This document shows positions 6,078-11,976 of a stretch of 11,976 bases of DNA, in pieces. The notes beneath the pieces were generated by a model. That model searched no databases. It was not told the DNA's origin and saw only the letters and a program-made list of their open reading frames with translations. Every line of letters starts with the position of its first letter. Position 1 is the stretch's first letter. A program made the translations under genes and the position numbers. Source of the DNA: Thermoflexus sp. (lineage in GTDB: Bacteria > Chloroflexota > Anaerolineae > B4-G1 > DUEL01); the NCBI GenBank assembly GCA_028276215.1, contig JAPYWT010000027.1:1-11976 (forward strand), in the 5' to 3' direction.

Positions 6078-6815
6078 TCAAGTCCGTCGGTCATACAGCC
6101 CGGCGCGCCCGTTGCGGCGGATGCGGATGACTTCCCAGAACATGTTCCAGGAGTCCCGCAGCGGGCGGACCCGGCTCCCCTCCCCGTAGTACCAGTCAAT
6201 CGGCACTTCCACGATGCGATAGCCGCGCCGACGGGCAATGTAGAGCACCTCCACGTCAAACGCCCAGCCGTCCAGTATCTGCACGGAGAAGAGGTCGCGC
6301 GCTGCTTCCCGGCGGAAGCACTTGAAGCCACACTGGGTGTCCTGGATGCCGGGCACCGCCAGCAGGCGCACGACGGTGTTGAAGACGCGCCCCATCAGGT
6401 GGCGGTACCAGGGTTCGTTGAACCGCCGGGCGCCCGGTGCCTCGCGGGAGGCGATGGCGACGTCGTAGTCGGAGAGCGCCGGGGGAAGAAAGCGGGACAC
6501 CTGCTCAATGGGCATCGCCAGGTCGGCGTCGCAGATGAACAGGTATTCCCCCCGTCCCTCCAGCATCCCCTTCCGGACGGCGGCCCCTTTCCCCCGGATG
6601 GGCTGGTAGAGCAGGGAGACGACGGGGTGTTCAGCCGCGACCGCCCGGACCACCTCCGCCGTCCGGTCGGTGCTGGCGTTATCCACCACCAGAATTTCTA
6701 CCGGATACGCCTGCGCCTCGGCGAACGTGACCACCTGCGGGAGCGTCGTCGGCAGGCGGTGCTCCTCGTTGTAGGCAGGGATGATGATGGTCAATAAAGG
6801 AGCGGATGATTCCAC
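6078..6815 (-). CDS. GT2 dolichyl-phosphate sugar transferase-like enzyme
   Basis: This GT-A glycosyltransferase is of the DPM1/ALG5-like family, which charges a polyprenyl phosphate with a hexose from a nucleotide sugar at the inner membrane face. In the 245-residue protein from GTG 6815, the start LLTIIIPAYNEEHRLPTTLP (7-26) is typical. It has DNASTD (45-50), the RGKGAAVRKGM segment (74-84) and the metal-binding DAD (96-98). The later DTQCGFKCFRR block is characteristic of ALG5/DPM-like proteins. There is no C-terminal membrane anchor, so it is peripheral. The frame is open to another GTG at 6890, but that extension merely translates an ATCCGTG repeat, whereas GTG 6813-6815 has a G-rich stretch six bases upstream. 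It ends in TGA 59 bases before the polyprenyl synthase start, which suggests a shared transcript. Confidence 0.88.
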   Translation of the reverse strand: MESSAPLLTIIIPAYNEEHRLPTTLPQVVTFAEAQAYPVEILVVDNASTDRTAEVVRAVAAEHPVVSLLYQPIRGKGAAVRKGMLEGRGEYLFICDADLAMPIEQVSRFLPPALSDYDVAIASREAPGARRFNEPWYRHLMGRVFNTVVRLLAVPGIQDTQCGFKCFRREAARDLFSVQILDGWAFDVEVLYIARRRGYRIVEVPIDWYYGEGSRVRPLRDSWNMFWEVIRIRRNGRAGLYDRRT

Positions 6816-6833
6816 AGATGCCCCCCAATTGTT

Positions 6834-6945
6834 TGGAAATAGGACACGGTTAAAGGGACACGGATCGGCACGGATGATACGGATTTTCACGGATTTTTAT
6901 CCGTGTTTATCTGTAAAACCCGCGTTCATCCGTGTCCTGTTTCCA
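6834..6945. repeat. ATCCGTG palindromic element with terminal inverted repeats
   Basis: The left arm at 6834-6849 (TGGAAATAGGACACGG) and the right arm at 6930-6945 are complementary at 15 of 16 positions. The 112-bp element is filled with ACGGAT words on the left and ATCCGTG words on the right, with a central hairpin CACGGAT/ATCCGTG (6888-6894, 6899-6905). No target duplication is visible. It separates the thioredoxin stop from the GT2 start and supplies the spurious upstream GTG of that gene. Confidence 0.8.
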
Positions 6946-6955
6946 CTGCTCTAAT

Positions 6956-7387
6956 TCACCGGCCCCCGGCGGCCTGGACGGCTTCCCGGATGGCCGCCCG
7001 GTCGGGCAGGCCGGCCTGGGCATAGACCACCTGTCCCTTCCCGTCAAAAACGACCAGGGTGGGGACGGCGCGCACGCCGTACTCCTGAGCCAGCGCCAGC
7101 CCGGTCCGGCTCATCACGTCTATCCGCAGCACTTTCGCCGTCCCGTTCAGTTCCCGTTCTAACCTGTCCACGGCAGGTTTGGCCATCAGGCAGGCGCTTC
7201 AGGTGTTGGAGAAGAACTCCACCACGACGGGCCGACCGCTGCGGATTTCCTGGCGGAAACCGTCCAAGGAAACCGGATCGGCGGGCGTGCGCAGGAAGAG
7301 CCAGGCCCCCACCAGAAGACTGACCACCAGGATGAGAGCCCAGTTCTGCCGAAGCAGGTCGTACAGTATCAAGACGATGGCGTTCAC
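6956..7387 (-). CDS. Candidate selenocysteine thioredoxin (UxxC), membrane-anchored
   Basis: This is a thioredoxin-fold thiol/selenol redox protein of 143 residues, counting one in-frame TGA (7199-7201) as Sec63. Residues about 15-32 form a membrane segment. The first fold strand VVVEFFSNT (54-62) leads to U63-S-A-C66, so the TGA occupies the attacking position of the CxxC site. P71 lies five residues after C66, as in E. coli thioredoxin (C35 to P40). The cis-proline motif VRAVPTLVVF is at 105-114, and an intact final strand and helix end at a normal TGA (6956-6958). GTG 7385-7387 overlaps the methyltransferase stop as GTGA and has AAGGAG four bases upstream. Gene callers would split it into two ORFs. 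A hairpin candidate for SelB recognition lies at 7161-7179. Alternatives are a point nonsense mutation or assembly error, but either would have to hit exactly the catalytic Cys codon. SelA/B/C genes are not in the window. Confidence 0.78.
7161..7179 (-). promoter_or_regulatory. Candidate bacterial SECIS hairpin after the UGA
   Basis: Read on the minus strand, AACCUG and CAGGUU form a perfect 6-bp stem around the 7-base loop CCGUGGA. The stem starts 20 bases after the UGA, and the loop sits 26-32 bases after it, with G and GU in the loop as SelB usually requires. The stem uses codons such as CCT, AGG and TTA that are atypical for this GC-rich gene. A competing fold pairs AUGGC with GCCGU and CCUG with CAGG around a loop without G. 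Function is inferred. Confidence 0.5.
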
Positions 7388-7968
7388 TTCACTCCTTCCA
7401 GTAGACGAAAAATGCCCAGGACGCGAGTCTCCTCCCGCAGGAGTCGGAAACCGGCCTGGTGGACGGCGCGGGCCGTCTCCCGGTTCAGGTGGCAGACGCC
7501 GTTCCAGGCAAACCACAGGGGATGCAGGCGGTCCGTCAGCCAGGCGCCCAGGCCCCGGCCCCGGGTGTGTTCCAGCAGGACCAGGCGGCCGCCGGGCCGA
7601 AGGACCCGGTGGACCTCCGCCAGCGCCCGCCCCGGTTCGGCGACGGAGCAGAAGACCAGGGAGCCGGTGACGGCGTCAAACGCGCCGTCCCGGAAGGGGA
7701 GGTGGTGGATGTCGGCCTGGACGGCGCACACGGGGGCGCGGGCCGGACGGCGGAGAGCCTGCCGGAGCATCGGCGCGCTGTGGTCTACGGCGACGATGGT
7801 CGCCTCGGGTGGGTAGAGGGGCAGGTTGACCCCTGTGCCGACGCCCAGTTCCAGTACCTGCCCCGCCACGCCGGGGAAGGCCCGCCGCCGCATCCGCCGC
7901 AGGACCGCCGCCTCCAACGGTAGCATCCCCAGGTCATATCCGGAGGCCAGGGAGTCAAAAACGGTCAC
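7384..7968 (-). CDS. Class I SAM-dependent methyltransferase
   Basis: This 194-residue protein has the Methyltransf_11/UbiE-like Rossmann fold. Motif I VLELGVGTGVNLPLY (38-52) binds S-adenosylmethionine, and the acidic D62 of VAVDHS would contact the ribose. It is followed by ADIHHLPFRDGAFDAV and the post-motif LRPGGRLVLLEHTRG. The closest style is small phospholipid or quinone methyltransferases (PmtA/UbiE-like), but the substrate cannot be read from sequence. Two starts are possible: TTG at 7971, directly after the PIN stop, or GTG at 7968. GTG is preferred because AAGGTG lies six bases before it. The TGA stop overlaps the GTG of the candidate selenothioredoxin by four bases, so the two are probably translationally coupled. 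Confidence 0.9.
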   Translation of the reverse strand: MTVFDSLASGYDLGMLPLEAAVLRRMRRRAFPGVAGQVLELGVGTGVNLPLYPPEATIVAVDHSAPMLRQALRRPARAPVCAVQADIHHLPFRDGAFDAVTGSLVFCSVAEPGRALAEVHRVLRPGGRLVLLEHTRGRGLGAWLTDRLHPLWFAWNGVCHLNRETARAVHQAGFRLLREETRVLGIFRLLEGVK

Positions 7969-7971
7969 CAA

Positions 7972-8337
7972 CTACACCTTATAGGGAACCCGTATTCCTT
8001 CCCAGCCGGGGTCAAAGTCCCTTGTATTGCGTGTGACCAATATCGCATCGGATACCTGCGCCGTAGCCCAGATAATGGCATCGGGCAGACGAATCCGGCG
8101 ATACTGACGGCGGATTTGAATTGCCCGCTCAGCGATAGCAAAATCTACGGGGACGACCTCAAAGTAGGTTCGCAGAAAGTCGCGCACCCGAGGGTCATCT
8201 TCCGGCTCGCCGATCAGGACCTCCATCCAGGTGATAAGGCTGATCAGCACACGATCATACCGGAGATATTCGGCATCCGCTTCCGGCAGGCCATTTAGAG
8301 CGTCTATCACGATGTTGGTATCAAAGAGCGCCTTCAT
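7972..8337 (-). CDS. PIN-domain ribonuclease toxin (VapC-like)
   Basis: This 121-residue PIN-domain protein is the likely toxin of a type II toxin-antitoxin pair; VapC-type PIN proteins cut structured RNA such as tRNA or rRNA using Mg2+. The acidic active-site residues are all visible: D6 in LFDTNIVID, E39 in ITWMEVLIG, D86 in LPDAIIWATA and D107 in TRNTRDFD. Length and order are normal, so it should be active. The ATG lies inside the end of the antitoxin gene (17-bp overlap), with GGAGGGG just upstream, giving the tight coupling usual for such pairs. The stop codon abuts the methyltransferase start, so the pair leads a four-gene unit. Confidence 0.92.
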   Translation of the reverse strand: MKALFDTNIVIDALNGLPEADAEYLRYDRVLISLITWMEVLIGEPEDDPRVRDFLRTYFEVVPVDFAIAERAIQIRRQYRRIRLPDAIIWATAQVSDAILVTRNTRDFDPGWEGIRVPYKV

Positions 8338-8560
8338 CCTGCCCCTCCCACTCGGCCCGACGCTCTTCCTGATACTTCAACGCGTCCACTTTTCGGCCTC
8401 GCCAGGAGCCAAAAGCAGGGTGGGCGCTCAGGGGGGCGCGCCGGGCAGGTTGGCGAACCGTCAAACGCTCCCGAAGAAACCGGACAAAGTCCAGAACCTC
8501 CTGCTGTTTCTCCGGCGGCAGGTACAGAACCTCATGCTGAATTTGCTCTAACAGGCTCAT
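8321..8560 (-). CDS. DUF2281-family antitoxin
   Basis: This 79-residue protein is the likely partner of the PIN toxin. The N-terminus LLEQIQHEVLYLPPEKQQEV (3-22) followed by LDFVRFLRERL is the characteristic DUF2281 helix-turn segment. The C-terminal AFGSWRGRKV and EYQ-like YQEERRAEWE stretch is the region that in related antitoxins wraps the toxin. The ATG is preceded by a strong AAGGAGG five bases upstream. That Shine-Dalgarno sequence lies within a direct repeat flanking a palindromic insertion, so everything beyond it may be displaced upstream sequence. It overlaps the toxin gene by 17 bp. Antitoxin function comes from family and context. Confidence 0.88.
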   Translation of the reverse strand: MSLLEQIQHEVLYLPPEKQQEVLDFVRFLRERLTVRQPARRAPLSAHPAFGSWRGRKVDALKYQEERRAEWEGQDEGAL

Positions 8561-8574
8561 ATTGGCCTCCTTGA

Positions 8575-8707
8575 GTAATTACCTACCACAAAGGACACAA
8601 AGTACTCACAAAGGACACAAAGGGATAAAATATCGTCCTTTGTGCCCTTTGTGCAGCCTTCGTGTCCTTCGTGGTTTTTATGAAACGGTTCTTGGGTAGG
8701 TAGTTAC
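8575..8707. mobile_element. 133-bp MITE-like palindromic element
   Basis: The termini GTAATTACCTACC (8575-8587) and GGTAGGTAGTTAC (8695-8707) are inverted repeats matching at 12 of 13 positions. Internally, CACAAAGGACACAAAG words on the left face their near complements on the right (about 16 of 18 and 16 of 17 positions), so the whole element can fold on itself. It is bordered by direct repeats CCTCCTTGA at 8566-8574 and 8707-8715, which fits an 8-9 bp target duplication. It encodes no transposase and would need one in trans. It lies between uvrA and the antitoxin gene. Confidence 0.72.
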
Positions 8708-8752
8708 CTCCTTGAAGGGAGAAAACGGCACTCCGCTGCGCTTCGTGCCTGA

Positions 8753-11605
8753 CTACGAACCGATGCCCAGAATCCGCTGCAGGAACTGGCCGGTGTAACT
8801 GCTCTCCACCCGCGCCACGTCCTCGGGCCGGCCCTCGGCGACCACCCAGCCCCCGGCATCGCCCCCCTCCGGCCCCAGGTCTATGATCCAGTCCGCTACC
8901 TTGATGATGTCCGGGTGGTGCTCTATGATGACCACGGTGTTGCCCGCATCCACCAGGCGGTTCAGGACGGCCACCAGTTTGTCCACGTCGGCCGCGTGCA
9001 GGCCGACGCTGGGCTCGTCCAGGACGTAGAGGGTGCGCCCGGTGGCAATCTTGGAGAGTTCCCGCGCCAGTTTCACCCGCTGCGCCTCGCCACCGGAAAG
9101 GGTCGGCGCGGGCTGCCCCAGCCGGATGTACCCCAGCCCCACGTCCTGCAGCGTCTGCAGTTTGCGCTGAATGGCCGGGAAGGCGGAGAAGAACTCCACC
9201 GCCTCGTCCACCGTCATGTCCAGCACTTCGGCGATGTTCTTCCCCTTGAAGCGGACCTGCAGCGTCTCCCGGTTGTACCGCTTGCCGTGACAGACGTCGC
9301 AGGGGACGTAGACGTCGGGGAGGAACTGCATCTCAATGCGCAGGACGCCGTGCCCCTCACAGGCCTCGCAGCGGCCCCCCTTGACGTTGAAGGAGAACCG
9401 TCCGGCCCGATACCCGCGGATTTTGGACTCCGGCAGGGAGGCAAAGAGGTCGCGGATGGGGCCGAAGAGGTTGGTGTAGGTGGCCGGGTTGGAGCGGGGC
9501 GTCCGCCCGATGGGCGACTGGTCAATGTTGATGACTTTGTCTATGTGCTCCACGCCTTCAATGGCGTCGTGCTCCCCCGCGGGCTCCCGGGAACCATGCA
9601 GCATCTGCGCCAGCCGCCGGTAGAGGACGTCCACCAGCAGGGTGGACTTGCCGGAGCCGGAGACGCCGGTGATGCAGACAAACATCCCCAGCGGGATGCG
9701 GACGTCAATGTCCTTCAGGTTGTGCTCCCGGGCCCCCCGCACGACCAGGAACTGGCCGTTGCCGGGGCGGCGCTGGCGGGGGAGGGGAATGCGGCGCCGG
9801 CCGGAGAGATACGCCCCGGTCAGGCTGACGGGGTGGCTCAGGACATCCTCCAAGGTTCCGGAGACGACGACCTCGCCCCCCTTCTCCCCGGCCCCCGGCC
9901 CCAGGTCAATAATCCAGTCCGCGGAGCGGATCATCGCCTCGTCGTGCTCCACGACGAGGAGGGTGTTCCCCAGGTCCCGCATCGCCTGGAGGGTACGGAT
10001 GAGGCGGTCGTTATCTCGCTGGTGCAGGCCGACCGTCGGCTCGTCCAGGACGTAGAGGACGCCGGTCAACTGGGAGCCGATCTGCGTCGCCAGGCGGATG
10101 CGCTGGGCCTCGCCGCCGGAGAGGGTGTCGGCGGTCCGGTCCAGCGTCAGGTAGTCCAGCCCCACGTTGACCATAAACTGGAGCCGGGAGCGGACCTCTT
10201 TCAGGATGCGGTCGGCGATGGCCCGCTCTTTGGGGGTCAGTTGCGGCTCCAGGGCGTCCAGCCACTCCAGCAGCCGACTGGCGGGCCAGCGGGTCAGTTC
10301 GTAGATGTTCTGGCCCCCCACGGTGACGGCCAGGGCCTCAGGCCGCAGGCGGGCCCCACCACAGGCCGGGCAGGGCCGTCGGGTCATAAATTCTTCTATT
10401 TTGGCGCGGATGTAGTCGGACGTCGTCTCCCGGTAGCGGCGCTGGAGGTTGGGGACCACGCCCTCAAAGGGGGTGCGGTAGATGCGCCGCCCGCCGTCCC
10501 GGGCCGTGTAGGTGATGGGAATCTCCTCGCCGCCGCTCCCGTAGAGGATGAGGTTCCGCTGCGCGGGGGTCAGTTCCCGCCAGGGCCGGTCGGTGGGGAT
10601 GTGGTAATGGTGCGCGGTCGCTTCCAGCAGTTGCCAGTAGTAGCCGTCGTGGTCGTCGGTGTTCCAGGCGACGATCGCCCCCTCTTCCAGGGAAAGGTCC
10701 GGGTTGGGGACGATGAGGTCGGGGTCCAGTTCCGTGCGCGTCCCCAGCCCCTGGCAGGTCCGGCAGGCGCCGTGGGGACTGTTGAAGGAGAACGTCCGCG
10801 GCTCTATCTCCGGCAGGCTGATCCCGCAGACCGGGCAGGCCAGGTGTTCGGAGTAGAGGAGGTCGCGCGGCTCCTCGGCGGAGACGTCGTTGATGACCAC
10901 AATGCCGTCACCCAGCCGGAGGGCCGTCTCCACTGAGTCGGTCAGGCGGGTGCGGAACCCGTCATCTATCTCCTCGGGGATGATGAGCCGGTCCACCACC
11001 GCCTCAATGGTATGGAGTTTGTACCGGTCCAGTTCTATCTCCTCGTCCACTTCCCGGACCACGCCGTCCACGCGCACGCGGACAAAGCCGGCCTTGCGGA
11101 TGTCCTCAAAGACGGCCTGGTGGTGACCCTTCCGGTCCTTGACCAGGGGGGCCAGTACCTGAAAGCGGGTACCGGCGGGGAGGGCCAGGACGGCGTCCAC
11201 AATCTGCTGGGCGGACTGGCGGGTGACTTCCCGGCCGCATTGCGGACAGTGGGGGATGCCGATGCGCGCGTAGAGGAGGCGGAGGTAGTCGTAGATTTCG
11301 GTGACGGTGCCGACGGTAGAGCGGGGGTTGTGGGAGACGCCCCGCTGGTCAATGGAGATGGCGGGGGAGAGGCCCTCAATGGAGTCCACGTCGGGCTTCT
11401 GCATTTCCCCCAGGAACTGGCGCGCGTAGGCGGAGAGGGACTCCACGTAGCGGCGCTGTCCCTCGGCGAAGATGGTGTCAAAGGCCAGGGAGGACTTCCC
11501 CGAACCGGAGATGCCGGTGATGACCACCAGGCGGTTGCGGGGAATCTCCACGGTGATGTTTTTGAGATTGTGTTGCCGGGCGCCCCGGACGATGATCCGA
11601 TCCAT
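8753..11605 (-). CDS. uvrA: Excinuclease ABC subunit A
   Basis: UvrA is the damage-recognition ATPase of nucleotide excision repair; as a dimer with UvrB it scans DNA and loads UvrB at lesions. The 950-residue protein is full length. It has Walker A GISGSGKS (31-38) and GVSGSGKS (about 645), two ABC signatures LSGGEAQR (about 490 and 830), and Walker B segments LYVLDEPTVGLH and LYVLDEPSVGLH. The zinc modules are intact: CPVCG with CRTCQG (about 255-280), CPACGG (about 410) and CEACEGHG with CDVCHG (about 745-770). The open frame extends to 11656, but the ATG at 11605 begins the conserved MDRIIVRGARQHNLKNI and has AGGAG four bases upstream, while the extension crosses the promoter. It is transcribed alone from 11628-11656. 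Confidence 0.97.
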   Translation of the reverse strand: MDRIIVRGARQHNLKNITVEIPRNRLVVITGISGSGKSSLAFDTIFAEGQRRYVESLSAYARQFLGEMQKPDVDSIEGLSPAISIDQRGVSHNPRSTVGTVTEIYDYLRLLYARIGIPHCPQCGREVTRQSAQQIVDAVLALPAGTRFQVLAPLVKDRKGHHQAVFEDIRKAGFVRVRVDGVVREVDEEIELDRYKLHTIEAVVDRLIIPEEIDDGFRTRLTDSVETALRLGDGIVVINDVSAEEPRDLLYSEHLACPVCGISLPEIEPRTFSFNSPHGACRTCQGLGTRTELDPDLIVPNPDLSLEEGAIVAWNTDDHDGYYWQLLEATAHHYHIPTDRPWRELTPAQRNLILYGSGGEEIPITYTARDGGRRIYRTPFEGVVPNLQRRYRETTSDYIRAKIEEFMTRRPCPACGGARLRPEALAVTVGGQNIYELTRWPASRLLEWLDALEPQLTPKERAIADRILKEVRSRLQFMVNVGLDYLTLDRTADTLSGGEAQRIRLATQIGSQLTGVLYVLDEPTVGLHQRDNDRLIRTLQAMRDLGNTLLVVEHDEAMIRSADWIIDLGPGAGEKGGEVVVSGTLEDVLSHPVSLTGAYLSGRRRIPLPRQRRPGNGQFLVVRGAREHNLKDIDVRIPLGMFVCITGVSGSGKSTLLVDVLYRRLAQMLHGSREPAGEHDAIEGVEHIDKVINIDQSPIGRTPRSNPATYTNLFGPIRDLFASLPESKIRGYRAGRFSFNVKGGRCEACEGHGVLRIEMQFLPDVYVPCDVCHGKRYNRETLQVRFKGKNIAEVLDMTVDEAVEFFSAFPAIQRKLQTLQDVGLGYIRLGQPAPTLSGGEAQRVKLARELSKIATGRTLYVLDEPSVGLHAADVDKLVAVLNRLVDAGNTVVIIEHHPDIIKVADWIIDLGPEGGDAGGWVVAEGRPEDVARVESSYTGQFLQRILGIGS

Positions 11606-11627
11606 GATGCTCCTGTGGCGAGGGGAT

Positions 11628-11656
11628 ATTTTAACACGGGATGGGGGAATCGGCAA
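11628..11656 (-). promoter_or_regulatory. Sigma-A promoter of uvrA
   Basis: On the minus strand TTGCCG (11651-11656), a 17-base spacer and TAAAAT (11628-11633) form a good sigma-70 promoter about 15-20 bases from the uvrA ribosome-binding site. No LexA-type operator was recognised around it. Confidence 0.7.
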
Positions 11657-11667
11657 AGGGGGAGGGG

Positions 11668-11721
11668 AATCAGAGAATCAGAGAATCAGAGAATCGGAGA
11701 ATCGGAGAATCGGAGAATCAG
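11668..11721. repeat. 8-bp tandem repeat AATC(A/G)GAG upstream of uvrA promoter
   Basis: Three AATCAGAG units are followed by three AATCGGAG units and a partial AATCAG. The array begins 11 bases beyond the uvrA -35 box. The two blocks of identical units suggest slipped-strand expansion, so unit number may vary between strains. Confidence 0.85.
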
Positions 11722-11976
11722 CGGGGGGGCTGGGAGGCTGGACAGCCCGGCCGCCCGGACGTAAATGTCCGGGCTGATTCTGCGAAGCCCTGCAGGCTGT
11801 TTTCAGCCCCCGAAGGGGGCTTCGCTGATTGAGCCCGACGGTTTACCGTCGGGCGGGACAGCGGGACAGCCGGGCATTGGAGGCGGAGGCCCTCACCCCA
11901 CCCCCGCCGCCCTCGGGCCAAAGGCCCTTCGGGCCGAGGCCTGCGGCGGCACCCCCTCCCCTCTCCCGCCCGGCGG
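11722..11976. repeat. Cluster of GC-rich palindromes
   Basis: There is no supportable gene here; the stretch holds several hairpins. GCCCGGAC/GTCCGGGC pairs at 11753-11774. GCGAAGCCC (11782-11790) pairs with GGGCTTCGC (11817-11825) and encloses GCCCCC/GGGGGC (11806-11820). GCCCGACGG/CCGTCGGGC pairs at 11833-11854. GCCGCC/GGCGGC (11906-11911, 11945-11950) encloses CCTCGG/CCGAGG. They resemble clustered REP-type intergenic elements. The window ends inside a C-rich tract. Confidence 0.75.

Noticed and set aside
6020..6331. Upstream extension of the polyprenyl synthase frame
   Set aside because: It overlaps the GT2 gene in another frame, the ATG at 6094 has no ribosome-binding site, and GTG 6019 gives the normal family length.
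6816..6890. N-terminal extension of the dolichyl-phosphate-type GT2
   Set aside because: It translates the ATCCGTG repeat and adds residues before the conserved first strand; GTG 6815 fits better.
7199..7201. Thioredoxin TGA as pseudogene, frameshift or altered genetic code
   Set aside because: There is no frameshift, both halves keep all fold landmarks, the stop hits exactly the catalytic Cys, and TGA ends other genes normally. A point error remains possible and is stated as the main alternative.
7388..7516. Upstream start of the thioredoxin frame at 7516
   Set aside because: It overlaps the methyltransferase coding region and gives a non-membrane, proline-rich leader; GTG 7387 has AAGGAG and the GTGA overlap.
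8915..10936. 673-codon open frame on the plus strand
   Set aside because: It is antisense to the fully conserved uvrA; high GC content keeps opposite frames open, and the translation has no recognisable domain.
11668..11721. CRISPR array
   Set aside because: The units are 8 bp and contiguous, with no spacers; this is a simple tandem repeat.

Overview
The window is GC-rich, tightly packed chromosomal DNA. Nearly every gene is on the minus strand; one ferredoxin gene is on the plus strand. The gene families, the SigA-type primary sigma factor, the DUF2281/PIN pair and the many small palindromic intergenic elements suggest a Chloroflexota bacterium, probably Anaerolineae-like. That placement is inference from style, not from a marker gene. 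TGA ends several ordinary genes here (3943, 6078, 7384 and 8321), so the code is standard.

Layout. 1-242 is intergenic with palindromes. rpoD (243-1373) lies behind yceD/DUF177 (1393-1881), and both are read from a near-consensus promoter at 2008-2036. Back to back with it, a second clear promoter drives a 133-residue ferredoxin with four [4Fe-4S] motifs (2137-2538). A 45-base near-perfect hairpin (2574-2618) closes that gene and the opposing glycan cluster. The cluster, read leftward from 6815, holds a dolichyl-phosphate-type GT2, a long-chain polyprenyl diphosphate synthase, a rhamnosyltransferase-like GT2 and a GT4. Together they suggest assembly of glycan on a polyprenyl carrier lipid. 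Next comes a tight unit read leftward from 8560: DUF2281 antitoxin, PIN toxin, SAM methyltransferase and a membrane-anchored thioredoxin. Last is full-length uvrA (8753-11605) with its own promoter, and a repeat-rich stretch to the end.

The main discovery candidate is the thioredoxin at 6956-7387. Its frame is broken by one TGA exactly where the first cysteine of the CxxC active site belongs, giving U-S-A-C. The fold continues intact on both sides. A perfect 6-bp hairpin, built from codons unusual for this gene, starts 20 bases after the TGA. It is best read as an unannotated UxxC selenoprotein that ordinary gene calling splits in two.

A second theme is small repeats. A 133-bp palindromic element with terminal inverted repeats and 8-9 bp flanking direct repeats appears to have inserted into the Shine-Dalgarno site of the antitoxin gene, and the duplication kept a copy of the site. 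Short-period repeats of intergenic appearance also lie in frame inside two glycosyltransferase genes.
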